DNA from: Pseudomonas koreensis
GTDB taxonomy: Bacteria; Pseudomonadota; Gammaproteobacteria; Pseudomonadales; Pseudomonadaceae
Assembly (NCBI RefSeq): GCF_012986595.1
Contig: NZ_JAAQYM010000007.1
Location: 418,700-482,699 of the forward strand
Length of the DNA stretch: 64,000 nt
Direction of reading: 5' to 3'
How positions within the stretch are numbered: position 1 is the first letter of the stretch; every line of letters begins with the position of its first letter. Position numbers and translations under genes: made by a program. Positions 36,437-46,481 of this stretch are shown piece after piece. The notes beneath the pieces were generated by a model. The model saw only the letters and a list, made by a program, of their open reading frames with translations. It searched no databases and was not told the DNA's origin.

Positions 36437-37842
36437 TCAGCGATGCCCAAGGCCAACATTTTTTTGTACAACGTCGACCGCCCCAACCCCAGGCGAGCCG
36501 CCGCCTCTGGCACCTTGCCCGCACATTGCGCGAGGGCGGACTGGATCAGTTGCCGGTCAAACCGCTGGCGCGCCTGGGCGAATGTCTCGTCGGCCAAGGG
36601 CTCCAGTGTCGGCGCCGACGGGCGTTCAACCGGGGTAAACGTGCCGATGGAGCTGCGAATATCCTCTTCGGTGAGGATCAGGTCGTCACTGAGCAGTGCC
36701 GCCCGTTCCAGCACGTTGCGCAACTCACGGATGTTCCCCGGCCAGGCGTGCTGGCCGAGCAGATCCAGTGCCGCGCGACTCAGTTCATGCTGACTGCGCA
36801 GCTCTTCAAGGATCGCTTCGCTGAGCGCCGGCAAATCATCGAGGCGTTCACGCAGCGGCGGAACATGGATCGGCAGTACGTTGAGGCGGTAATACAGGTC
36901 GGCGCGGAACTCGCCGCGCTTGATCGCGGCTTGCAGATCGGTCGATGTCGCCGCGATCACCCGCACATCGCTTTGAATCACATCGTTGGAGCCGACCGGT
37001 TCGAATTCCTTTTCCTGCAATACCCGCAGCAGTTTGCTTTGTAGCGGCAGCGGCATGTCGCCAATCTCGTCGAGAAACAGCGTGCCGCCCTGAGCGATCT
37101 GCAACTTGCCGCTGCGACCCTTGCGGTCAGCGCCGGTAAACGCTCCGGGGGCAGTGCCGAAAAATTCCGCCTCAAGCAACGCTTCGGGAATCGCCGCACT
37201 GTTGATGCTGACGAAGGCTTTGTGCGCGCGGGGCGAGGCGCTGTGAATTGCCTGGGCCAGCAGCTCCTTGCCGGTACCGGTCTCGCCGAGCAGCAACACC
37301 GGCGAGTCGGTGCTGGCACTGCGCCGGGCGCGGCGTTTGACTTCAAGGCTGGCGGTGCTGGTGCCGATGAAATGGGCGAAATTGTATTTGGTCTGCCGGG
37401 CCCGAAGCAGGGAACGGGTCGAGGCCAGCTCTTCCTGCATGCTCAGGTAGCGCTTGAGCATCGGCGACAGCGTGCGCAATTCATCGAACAGGGCAAAACC
37501 GATGGCGCCGATCACTGCCCCAGCGTCGTCATGGATCGGCAGGCGCATCACCACCAGCGGCTCTTTCGGCGTGTCCTGCATGTCCAGCAGGATCGGCCGG
37601 CCGGTGCGTACCACTTCGCGCAGCAAACTGCCGGGAATCACGCTTTCGCAGGGTTGGCCGATGGCTTTTTTCGCCGACTCAAGGCCAAAACGCCGGGCAT
37701 AACGCTCGTTCATCCAGACGATGTTGGCATCCCGGTCAACAATCACCGTGCCTTCGCTGGACTGCTCGATGATCTCGAACAGCGAGCGGATCGCCAGCGT
37801 GCGAACGCGTTGGTAGTCCTTGAGGCTTTCGGTGCTGTTCAC
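36427..37842 (-). CDS. Sigma54-dependent activator, HbcR-like
   Basis: 471 aa. N-terminal PAS sensor (FEIIEQSSEGTVIVDRDANIVWMNERYARRFG), AAA+ domain with Walker A GETGTGKE, the sigma54-contact GAFTGA motif, Walker B GGTLFLDEIGDMP and the arginine finger region RADLYYRLNVLPI, then a Fis-type helix-turn-helix (VPEAAARLGLGRSTLYKKM). The order next to a GntP permease and 3-hydroxybutyrate dehydrogenase matches the RpoN-dependent hydroxybutyrate regulator described in P. aeruginosa. It probably binds the GTCTC-N6-GAGAC sites. Confidence 0.9.
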   Translation of the reverse strand: MNSTESLKDYQRVRTLAIRSLFEIIEQSSEGTVIVDRDANIVWMNERYARRFGLESAKKAIGQPCESVIPGSLLREVVRTGRPILLDMQDTPKEPLVVMRLPIHDDAGAVIGAIGFALFDELRTLSPMLKRYLSMQEELASTRSLLRARQTKYNFAHFIGTSTASLEVKRRARRSASTDSPVLLLGETGTGKELLAQAIHSASPRAHKAFVSINSAAIPEALLEAEFFGTAPGAFTGADRKGRSGKLQIAQGGTLFLDEIGDMPLPLQSKLLRVLQEKEFEPVGSNDVIQSDVRVIAATSTDLQAAIKRGEFRADLYYRLNVLPIHVPPLRERLDDLPALSEAILEELRSQHELSRAALDLLGQHAWPGNIRELRNVLERAALLSDDLILTEEDIRSSIGTFTPVERPSAPTLEPLADETFAQARQRFDRQLIQSALAQCAGKVPEAAARLGLGRSTLYKKMLALGIAESQ

Positions 37843-37880
37843 ATGACAGATCCTGAATGTGTTTCGGCTGTGGCGACGCC

Positions 37881-37945
37881 ATCGCGAGCAGGCTCACTCC
37901 TACATTTGAAATGCGTTCCACTGTAGGAGTGAGCCTGCTCGCGAT
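37881..37945. repeat. REP pair upstream of the sigma54 activator, tail-to-tail
   Basis: ATCGCGAGCAGGCTCACTCC then TGTAGGAGTGAGCCTGCTCG, with a 17-bp spacer, same arrangement as 26547. Confidence 0.9.
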
Positions 37946-37983
37946 AGATGTGACTCGGTATCAAGGCATGCGCCAGATTATGC

Positions 37984-39558
<1,575 letters not shown>

Positions 39559-39567
39559 GGTCGCACT

Positions 39568-40590
39568 TCAGGATCGTGGATCGAACGCGTCGCGTAACGC
39601 TTCGCCAATGAACACCAGCAAGGAAAGAATCAACGCCAGGGTAAAGAACGCCGTCAGCCCGAGCCACGGCGCTTGCAGGTTCTGCTTGCCCTGGCCGATC
39701 AGTTCGCCCAGCGAGGCACTGCCGGCGGGCATACCGAAACCGAGGAAGTCGAGGGCGGTGAGGGTGGAAATGGCCCCGGTCAGAATGAACGGCAAGTAAC
39801 TCAACGTCGCGTTCATCGCATTGGGCAGGATGTGTCGGACAATCACCTTGCGGTCACTCAGGCCGAGGGCGCGCGCCGCCTTGACGTATTCCAGGTTGCG
39901 TCCGCGCAAGAACTCGGCGCGCACCACATCCACCAGCGCCAGCCACGAAAACAGCGCCATGATGCCCAGCAGCCACCAGAAATTCGGCTCGACGAAACCG
40001 GACAGGATGATCAGCAGATACAACACCGGCAACCCGCTCCAGACTTCGAGCAGACGCTGTCCGAGCAGATCGACCCAGCCGCCGTAATAGCCTTGCAGGG
40101 CGCCGGCGGCAATGCCGATCAGGGCGCTGATGGCGGTCAGCATCAAGGCAAACAGGATCGACACCCTGGCGCCGAAAATCACCCGCGCCAACACGTCACG
40201 GGCCTGATCGTCAGTGCCCAGCCAGTTGACCTTTGTTGGTGGGCTCGGGGCTGGTTGGTTGAGGTCGTAGTTAGGTGTGTCATCGCTGAACGGGATCGGC
40301 GGGAACAGCAGCCAGCCGCCGTCCTTGCGGATCAGGTTCTGCACGTAGTCACTGCGATAATCGGCCTGGAACGGCAGTTGTCCGCCAAATTCCTGCTCGG
40401 TGTAACGCTTGAACACCGGGAAATAGAACTGGCCCTGATAGCTGACGACCAGCGGTTTGTCGTTGGCGATCAGTTCACCGCCCAGCGTCAGAATGAACAG
40501 TCCGATGAACAGCCATAGCGACCACCAGCCACGGCGGTTTTTCTTGAATCGCGCAAAACGGCGACGGCCCAGAGGCGAGAGCTTGAACAT
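39568..40590 (-). CDS. yejE: Peptide ABC transporter permease (YejE type)
   Basis: 340 aa, OppC-like. N-terminal helix after a basic stretch (GRRRFARFKKNRRGWWSLWLFIGLFILTLGG), a long periplasmic region, then the transport domain beginning WLGTDDQARDVLARVIFGARVSI with EAA loop EYVKAARALGLSDRKVIVRHILPNAM. The start MFKLSPLGRRR at 40590 overlaps the yejB stop (TGATG). Confidence 0.93.
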   Translation of the reverse strand: MFKLSPLGRRRFARFKKNRRGWWSLWLFIGLFILTLGGELIANDKPLVVSYQGQFYFPVFKRYTEQEFGGQLPFQADYRSDYVQNLIRKDGGWLLFPPIPFSDDTPNYDLNQPAPSPPTKVNWLGTDDQARDVLARVIFGARVSILFALMLTAISALIGIAAGALQGYYGGWVDLLGQRLLEVWSGLPVLYLLIILSGFVEPNFWWLLGIMALFSWLALVDVVRAEFLRGRNLEYVKAARALGLSDRKVIVRHILPNAMNATLSYLPFILTGAISTLTALDFLGFGMPAGSASLGELIGQGKQNLQAPWLGLTAFFTLALILSLLVFIGEALRDAFDPRS

Positions 40591-41651
40591 CAGGCATTCC
40601 TCGCGGCGAAGTCGATGCGTGGATCGACCAGGGTGTAGCACAGGTCGCCGATCAGTTTTATCAAGAGGCCGAACAGGGTAAAGATGAACAGCGACCCGAA
40701 CACCACCGGATAGTCCCGGGAAACCGCCGCTTCGTAACTCATGCGGCCGAGACCGTCGAGGGAGAAGATCACTTCGATCAACAGCGAGCCGGCAAAGAAC
40801 ACGCTGATGAACGCCTGCGGAATCCCCGACACCACCAGCAGCATCGCATTGCGGAACACATGACCGTAGAGCACGCGGCGTTCGCTCAGGCCTTTGGCAC
40901 GGGCAGTCACCACATACTGGCGGGTGATTTCATTGAGGAACGAGTTCTTGGTGAGAATCGTCAGCGTGGCGAAACCGCCAATCACCAGTGCGGTCACCGG
41001 CAACACCAGGTGCCAGAAGTAATCGGCGATCTTGCCCAGGGCCGACAGTGATTCGAAGTTGTCGGAGACCAGCCCGCGCACCGGGAACCAGTTCAGTGAG
41101 GTGCCGCCGGCAAATACCACGATCAGAAACATCGCAAACAGAAACGCCGGCATCGCGTAGCCGATGATGATCGCGGTGCTGCTCCAGATGTCGAAATGGC
41201 TGCCGTGATGCACCGCCTTGCGAATGCCCAACGGGATCGACACCAGATAGGTGATCAGCGTCGCCCACAGACCCAGGGAGATGGTCACCGGCATTTTTTC
41301 CAGGATCAGGTCGGTGACCGTGGCGCCGCGGAAGAAGCTTTTGCCGAAATCCAGCTGCGCGTAGTTCTTGAGCATCAGCCATAGGCGTTCATGCGCCGGT
41401 TTGTCGAAACCGTACTGCTTTTCGATGTCCTTGATCAGTTGCGGATCGAGGCCACGGCTGGCACGCGAGGTGCTGCTCATGGTTTCGCTGGAACCGCCGC
41501 CGACACTGGCGCCGCCAATCCCCTGCAGATGCGCGATGGCCTGTTCGACCGGACCGCCGGGTGCCGCCTGAATGATCACGAAATTGACCAGCAGGATGAT
41601 CACCAGCGTCGGAATGATCAGCAGCAGGCGCCGCAGAATGTATGCCCACAT
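40590..41651 (-). CDS. yejB: Peptide ABC transporter permease (YejB type)
   Basis: 353 aa, OppB-like permease with N-terminal signature MWAYILRRLLLIIPTLVIILLVNFVIIQAAPGGP and EAA loop QYVVTARAKGLSERRVLYGHVFRNAML. A Gly/Ser-rich insert (ASVGGGSSETMSSTSRASRG) follows the first helix. The start at 41651 overlaps the yejA stop (TGATG), so yejA, B and E are translationally coupled. Confidence 0.93.
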   Translation of the reverse strand: MWAYILRRLLLIIPTLVIILLVNFVIIQAAPGGPVEQAIAHLQGIGGASVGGGSSETMSSTSRASRGLDPQLIKDIEKQYGFDKPAHERLWLMLKNYAQLDFGKSFFRGATVTDLILEKMPVTISLGLWATLITYLVSIPLGIRKAVHHGSHFDIWSSTAIIIGYAMPAFLFAMFLIVVFAGGTSLNWFPVRGLVSDNFESLSALGKIADYFWHLVLPVTALVIGGFATLTILTKNSFLNEITRQYVVTARAKGLSERRVLYGHVFRNAMLLVVSGIPQAFISVFFAGSLLIEVIFSLDGLGRMSYEAAVSRDYPVVFGSLFIFTLFGLLIKLIGDLCYTLVDPRIDFAARNA

Positions 41652-43519
41652 CAGTGCGGTCCTCCGGGTCTGCCACGGCTGATCTTTTCGGCGGTCATCT
41701 GCTGGTTGGTCAGCGGGGTGCTGCTGATCTCCCACCAGCTCTCGATCGCTTCATCATTGCTCGCCTGTATCGCCGGCATGCCGAAACGGTTCCACCAGAC
41801 GGTGGAGGTGCCCGGCGGGTAATAATTGGGAATCCAGTAGTAGTTCCACTGCAGCACCCGGTCCAGCGCATGGGCGTAATGCAGCATGTCGCTTTGGGTC
41901 GAGGCGCGGATCAGGCCGTTGATCAAGGTGTCAACCGCCGGATTCTTCAGCACCATATAGTTGTTGGCGCCGGGATCGTTGGCGGAAATCGAACCGAAGT
42001 AATTGAGCAGCTCGCCACCCGGGGACGTGGTGACCGGGTAACCGGTGACGATCATGTCGTAGTCGCGGCTCATCAGGCGGTTGACGTATTGCGAAGAATC
42101 GATGCGGCGGATATTGAGGTCGATGCCGATCTGCTTCAGCGTACGCTTGTAAGGCAGGAGCAGGCGGTCCATGCCGTTCTGGCTGACCAGAAAGGTGAAG
42201 CTCAAAGGCTCGCCCTCGGCGTTGACCAGTTGGTCGCCATCGGGTTTCCAGCCGGCCTGTTCAAGCAATGCCAGCGCTTGCAGCTGTTTGTCGCGGATCA
42301 AGCCGCTGCCGTCGGTTTTCGGCGCCTCGAACACCTGGGTGAAGACTTCATCGGGAATCTGCCCGCGCAGCGGCTCAAGGATCTTCAGCTCTGCGGCATC
42401 CGGCAGTTCGCGGGCTGCCAGTGCGGAATTGGAGAAGTAGCTCTGCTGGCGGATGTACATGTTGCGCATCATCTGCCGGTTGCTCCACTCGAAATCCCAG
42501 AGCATCGCCAGCGCCTGGCGCACCCGGCGATCCTGGAACATCGGCTTTTGCAGATTGAACACGAAGCCCTGGGCCGATTGCGGGGCTTCGGTGGCAAGGT
42601 GGGCCTTTTGCAAGCGGCCGTCACTCAGCGCGGGGCTGTCATAGCCAATCGAGTAGCCGGTCGCAGAAAACTCGCGATTGTAATCATAGGCACCGCCACG
42701 TAGCACTTGGCGCGCGACGTCGGTGTCGCCGAAATACTCGATGCTGAAGTGATCGAAGTTGTACAGGCCGCGGCTGACTGGCAGGTCCTTGCCCCACCAG
42801 TCCGGGTTGCGCTCGAAGGTGATGCTGCGCCCGGAGTCGACCTTGCCGACCCGGTACGGGCCGCTGCCCAATGGCGGTTCATAGCCACCGCCACCCGCGA
42901 AGTCGCGGGTTTTCCACCAATGCTCGGGAAACACCGGCAGGGTGGCGATGTCCAACGGCAGGGTGCGGTTCTCGTTGCTCTTGAAGTCGAAGCGCACGGT
43001 CAGCGGCGCTTCCACTTCCACGCCTTTGACGTCGGCGAACTGCGTGCGATAACGCAGGCTGCCCTGGGTCATCAACAAATCGTAGGTATAGCGCACGTCT
43101 TCGGCAGTGATCGGCTGGCCGTCGGCGAAACGCGCCTTGGGATTGATGAAGAAGCGCAGCGACAGCCCGTCCTCCGAGCGCTCCATCTTCTGCGCCACCA
43201 GACCGTAGACCGTGTAGGGCTCGTCCATCGAACGCTGGGCCAGCGGTGAATAGAGCATGCCGTCAATCTGGGTGACGCCGATGCCTTTGTCTATATAAGG
43301 CAGGATGTGATCGAAATGACCGATCTCTATCGCCGAGCGGCGCATTGTGCCGCCCTTGGGCGCCTGCGGATTGGTGTAGTCGAAGTGGCTGAAGCCGTCC
43401 GGGTATTTGGCAGGTTCGCCATAGACGGTCAACGCGTGTTGCGGGGTGGCGTCCACACCAGCGGCACCCAACAGCAGGGCCACGGCAGTGAACAGCAGAG
43501 AAGGGAAAGCCAGTCGCAT
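41651..43519 (-). CDS. yejA: Peptide ABC transporter substrate-binding protein (YejA type)
   Basis: 622 aa with a signal peptide (MRLAFPSLLFTAVALLLGAAGVDA) and family 5 binding-protein features: HALTVYGEPAKYPDGFSHFDYTNPQAPKGGTM, GLVAQKMERSEDGLSLRFFINPKARFADGQPITAEDV, and GSGPYRVGKVDSGRSITFERNPDWWG. YejA binds oligopeptides; the E. coli system also imports microcin C. First gene of the operon. Confidence 0.94.
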   Translation of the reverse strand: MRLAFPSLLFTAVALLLGAAGVDATPQHALTVYGEPAKYPDGFSHFDYTNPQAPKGGTMRRSAIEIGHFDHILPYIDKGIGVTQIDGMLYSPLAQRSMDEPYTVYGLVAQKMERSEDGLSLRFFINPKARFADGQPITAEDVRYTYDLLMTQGSLRYRTQFADVKGVEVEAPLTVRFDFKSNENRTLPLDIATLPVFPEHWWKTRDFAGGGGYEPPLGSGPYRVGKVDSGRSITFERNPDWWGKDLPVSRGLYNFDHFSIEYFGDTDVARQVLRGGAYDYNREFSATGYSIGYDSPALSDGRLQKAHLATEAPQSAQGFVFNLQKPMFQDRRVRQALAMLWDFEWSNRQMMRNMYIRQQSYFSNSALAARELPDAAELKILEPLRGQIPDEVFTQVFEAPKTDGSGLIRDKQLQALALLEQAGWKPDGDQLVNAEGEPLSFTFLVSQNGMDRLLLPYKRTLKQIGIDLNIRRIDSSQYVNRLMSRDYDMIVTGYPVTTSPGGELLNYFGSISANDPGANNYMVLKNPAVDTLINGLIRASTQSDMLHYAHALDRVLQWNYYWIPNYYPPGTSTVWWNRFGMPAIQASNDEAIESWWEISSTPLTNQQMTAEKISRGRPGGPH

Positions 43520-43606
43520 TTTCAGCCTTAAAGCCGGGTGATCGATAAGCGCAATTTGTACGCGAGCGGCGCGTCAGTCGCCAGCCGTATCCTGTAACCA
43601 AAACAC

Positions 43607-43632
43607 AACGGCCCACCAAAAGGCGGGCCGTT
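43607..43632 (-). terminator. Terminator of the second parvulin gene
   Basis: Leftward stem AACGGCCCGCC/GGTGGGCCGTT with a T4 loop, followed by GTGTTTTGG. It separates the parvulin gene from yejA. Confidence 0.75.
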
Positions 43633-43654
43633 GGGGCAGCAACCAGGCGACGGA

Positions 43655-43936
43655 TCAGTCCTGGCGGCTGGTGACTTCGAGCAGGTGATAACCGAACTGA
43701 GTCTTCACCGGGCCTTGCACGACGTTGATCGGCGCGCTGAAGACCACGGTGTCGAATTCCTTGACCATCTGGCCAGGACCGAACGAACCCAGATCACCGC
43801 CCTGACGGCTGGACGGGCAGGTAGAGTTGGCCTTGGCGACTTCGGCGAAATCAGCACCGCCTTCGATCTGGGCCTTGAGTTCGTTGCACTTGTCTTCGCT
43901 GGAAACCAGGATGTGGCGGGCAGTGGCTTTAGCCAT
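43655..43936 (-). CDS. ppiC: Parvulin-type peptidyl-prolyl isomerase PpiC
   Basis: 93 aa, full single-domain parvulin: MAKATARHILVSSEDKCNELK, STCPSSRQGGDLGSFGPGQMV, FGYHLLEVTSRQD. This is the canonical PpiC form, cytoplasmic. GGAGAG upstream sets the start at 43936 rather than five codons earlier. Paralogue of the protein at 27701. Confidence 0.95.
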   Translation of the reverse strand: MAKATARHILVSSEDKCNELKAQIEGGADFAEVAKANSTCPSSRQGGDLGSFGPGQMVKEFDTVVFSAPINVVQGPVKTQFGYHLLEVTSRQD

Positions 43937-44032
43937 GGGGAAACTCTCCAATCTATTTCAGTAAAGTGTGGAGCCTACCGGATTCAGTAAGCGATTTCTC
44001 GGCAAAGTTCCGCTCGATGCGTTGGCCTGCGC

Positions 44033-44902
44033 TTACAACTGCGCGGCCTTCAGACGCATGGCGTGCTCGACATAGAGTTCGACGGGATCATCAGCGAGTT
44101 TTCGCAGCCCGCCGGGGCGCCGCAGGCTGGCGAGATGGTCGAAGGGGTAGTCGGAGCGGATCACCGTGCCCAGGTGCGAGCTGTAGCGACCGACGAAGCC
44201 ATCATTCTGCCCGGCCTCCACGACAAAATGTCCCGACAATCCCCGGCACACCGCATGCACTGGATCAAGTGGTTGCATCAGATCGTCTTGCAGCGTGCCG
44301 CTCCAGGAATAGTAATGAACGCCATTGACCTGTTCCGCACCCTGACCGCCCCAGGTCGAAGGCAGGCCTTGAGGATACTTGTTGTTGAAGTGACCGACGC
44401 CGACGGTAGTGAGGGCGTTAAGCGCTGCGACTGCCTGCTGCGGCAGCTTGGGTTGACCGCTGAGCAGTGACAGCAGGTCGGCGAATTGGGTTGCGAGCAG
44501 TTCTGCCAGTTGCTCAGGCAGACGCCCCGGAATCAGTGCCATGCGTAAGGCATCGGCGAGTTCCGAACCGTGATTGGGACCGCTGACCGACGTGACCGAG
44601 GCGACGTGTTCCGGTGCCAGCGCCGCGGCATAACGGCAGGCCAGCGCGCCTTGGCTATGCCCGATCAGGTTGACCTTGCTGGCGCCGGTGCCTTGCAACA
44701 CGCGCTCGATTTGCAGCATCAGCTGCTGGCCGCGCACTTCATTGTCATGGGTTGCCGACAGCTGCGGCACAAACACTTGGCAGCCTGCCTCTCGCAGTGC
44801 TTGCTTGACATCATGAAAAAGCTCGAAACGACCGATGCGGTCAAACCCGAACAGGCCATGGACTAAAAGGATGGGGTAGCGCGTTGTCGCATTCCGTTGC
44901 AT
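44033..44902 (-). CDS. Alpha/beta hydrolase, lipase family I homologue without signal peptide
   Basis: 289 aa, aligns by eye with the secreted family I.1 Pseudomonas lipases: YPILLVHGLFGFDRI (oxyanion), catalytic serine in LIGHSQGALACRY, catalytic Asp in GQNDGFVGR, His in SSHLGTVIRSDYPFDHL, and YPQGLPSTWGGQGAEQVNGVHYYSWSG. There is no signal peptide at the start supported by an AGAGGCAGGA site, and both cysteines that form the disulphide in secreted lipases are absent (STWGGQG, VGRYSSHL). It is probably an intracellular esterase or lipase. Confidence 0.85.
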   Translation of the reverse strand: MQRNATTRYPILLVHGLFGFDRIGRFELFHDVKQALREAGCQVFVPQLSATHDNEVRGQQLMLQIERVLQGTGASKVNLIGHSQGALACRYAAALAPEHVASVTSVSGPNHGSELADALRMALIPGRLPEQLAELLATQFADLLSLLSGQPKLPQQAVAALNALTTVGVGHFNNKYPQGLPSTWGGQGAEQVNGVHYYSWSGTLQDDLMQPLDPVHAVCRGLSGHFVVEAGQNDGFVGRYSSHLGTVIRSDYPFDHLASLRRPGGLRKLADDPVELYVEHAMRLKAAQL

Positions 44903-45239
44903 GTTCCTGCCTCTTTTGCAGATGCTTGTCGGTGGTTGATGCGTGCCACTGTAAAACACGGCTGCGGGCTGGCGATGTCTGAAAAATCCGCGGAATTGCG
45001 AGGAATCTGGACTAAAAACTGTGCGATTTTTCAGTTCTGCTTGAGGGGGTAGTCGGAACATTTGGCAATCTTTTGTCCCGTTTTTTCATATTTGCTGCCG
45101 GATGCCTACGCCCTGCGGTGTGTTTGCCCTCGGTTCGCAAGGCTCTGAGCTGACTTCGTTCAGGCGCTTGATGGTGTTCAATGGGCTTCGTTCGACGCTG
45201 CCTCGATGGCGGCGTTTTTTCCAAGGAATGGAGCCGCGA
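44903..45239. other. Divergent intergenic region
   Basis: 337 bp between the lipase-like gene and the repeat-module gene. No gene is supported. It probably carries both promoters; TTGAGG and several AT-rich stretches (TTTTTTCATATTTG at 45080) are visible, but no element is clear enough to call. Confidence 0.5.
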
Positions 45240-46409
45240 ATGTCTATTAACGAAGTCACTGCCAGCAACTCTGCAATACCGATGGAAAATGCTGCCCCAC
45301 TGTCGAATGTCGCCGACGGCGGCCATCTGCATGTGAAAGTGGCGGGTGAAAGCCTTGAATTCAGCTACCGGCCAGCGCTCTCGCCGAGGCCATCTTCAGC
45401 GTTGAGGCTGCCCGCTCCGATGCTGGAGGTATTGGATGAAGGGATGCTCGACCCCAATCTGAGCCATGCGTATGTCAGGGTGGCGCCTTACCCTGACATG
45501 CTGTGCGGTGACAAGGTGGTGCTGAGCTGGCATGGGCTCGATGCCGAAGGATTGCCTTATCGTCATGACGTTTCGCGCTCTGTCACCGAAGCACAGATCG
45601 GTCAGGACATCGTCTTCGTCATCAAGGGCGCGCACGTCGCGGCACTGGAGCGCGGTTCGCTGGAGCTTTACTGGACGCTCTACAGTGTCGGCCTGTCGGA
45701 ACCAGTGCCATCCAGTCGCTTGCAACTGAATGTGGGCGATTCCGCCCCCGAGCTGCTTGCACCGTTCATTGAAGAGACGGTGGGCGGCACACTTGATCCC
45801 GATCGTGTTCCGCACGGCACAAGTGTCACTGTGCGACCCTATGCGCGGATGGCTGCCGGGGACCGGGTCGTCCTGTCCTGGCAAGGCGCGGAACCGACGT
45901 ACACTGACGCGTTGATCGTTGAGCCGTTTGCGGTCGGCGAAGCACTGTCCTTCTGGATAAACGCTGAGCGCATCGTTCCCTATTCCCAACAAGAGGTGAT
46001 GGTCAGCTATCAGGTCGAGTCAATGGATGCGCCGGTGAGACGCTCGGCAACGGCGAAAATCCTGATCGCGCCGTTGATTCGCGGCGATCTGGCGGCACCG
46101 CAGGTGCTGGAGGCGCCGGACGGCGAACTGGATGCAGCAGACACCGTGGATGGTGTGACCGTGGTGATCAGCAATGCCCAGGCCGAGGAGGGCGAGTTGG
46201 TGTATCTCAAATGCGACGGGGAATATTTCAGTCATCGCGATGATCGCGATATCACCCGGGAAACCGCTGGTCAGCCACTGGTCTTCATCGTGCCTTACCG
46301 GTTCTGGCAAGAGCATCGTGAAACCGTGGTCCAGGTGTCGTACCAGGTGGAGCGGCTGGATGACGTCAGCCATGTCTCCGGCGTTGCCCGCATTCGCGTG
46401 CGAGCCTGA
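45240..46409 (+). CDS. Protein of unknown function with three internal repeat modules
   Basis: 389 aa, no signal peptide or membrane helix. After a 60-residue N-terminal part there are three repeats of about 105 residues (60-168, 169-283, 286-388). Each runs LDP/LDA...V-V, then GD-VVLSW or GELVYLKC, then a G-(D/E/P)-L/I-F-I/V block, and closes with SYQVE. The period and all-beta look suggest Ig-like domains. I do not recognise the family. The start at 45240 (MSINEVTASN) has GGAG six bases upstream; ATG 45228 has no spacing for its site. Confidence 0.8.
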   Translation: MSINEVTASNSAIPMENAAPLSNVADGGHLHVKVAGESLEFSYRPALSPRPSSALRLPAPMLEVLDEGMLDPNLSHAYVRVAPYPDMLCGDKVVLSWHGLDAEGLPYRHDVSRSVTEAQIGQDIVFVIKGAHVAALERGSLELYWTLYSVGLSEPVPSSRLQLNVGDSAPELLAPFIEETVGGTLDPDRVPHGTSVTVRPYARMAAGDRVVLSWQGAEPTYTDALIVEPFAVGEALSFWINAERIVPYSQQEVMVSYQVESMDAPVRRSATAKILIAPLIRGDLAAPQVLEAPDGELDAADTVDGVTVVISNAQAEEGELVYLKCDGEYFSHRDDRDITRETAGQPLVFIVPYRFWQEHRETVVQVSYQVERLDDVSHVSGVARIRVRA

Positions 46410-46437
46410 CGCCGGTTTGCAGTTTGAACGGCGAATC

Positions 46438-46473
46438 AGCCTTTGCGGGACGTTGAGGCATCCCGCAAAGGCT
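46438..46473. terminator. Bidirectional terminator-like hairpin
   Basis: Thirteen-base arms AGCCTTTGCGGGA / TCCCGCAAAGGCT lie between the convergent repeat-module and DAHP synthase genes. Confidence 0.75.
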
Positions 46474-46481
46474 GGCGATGA

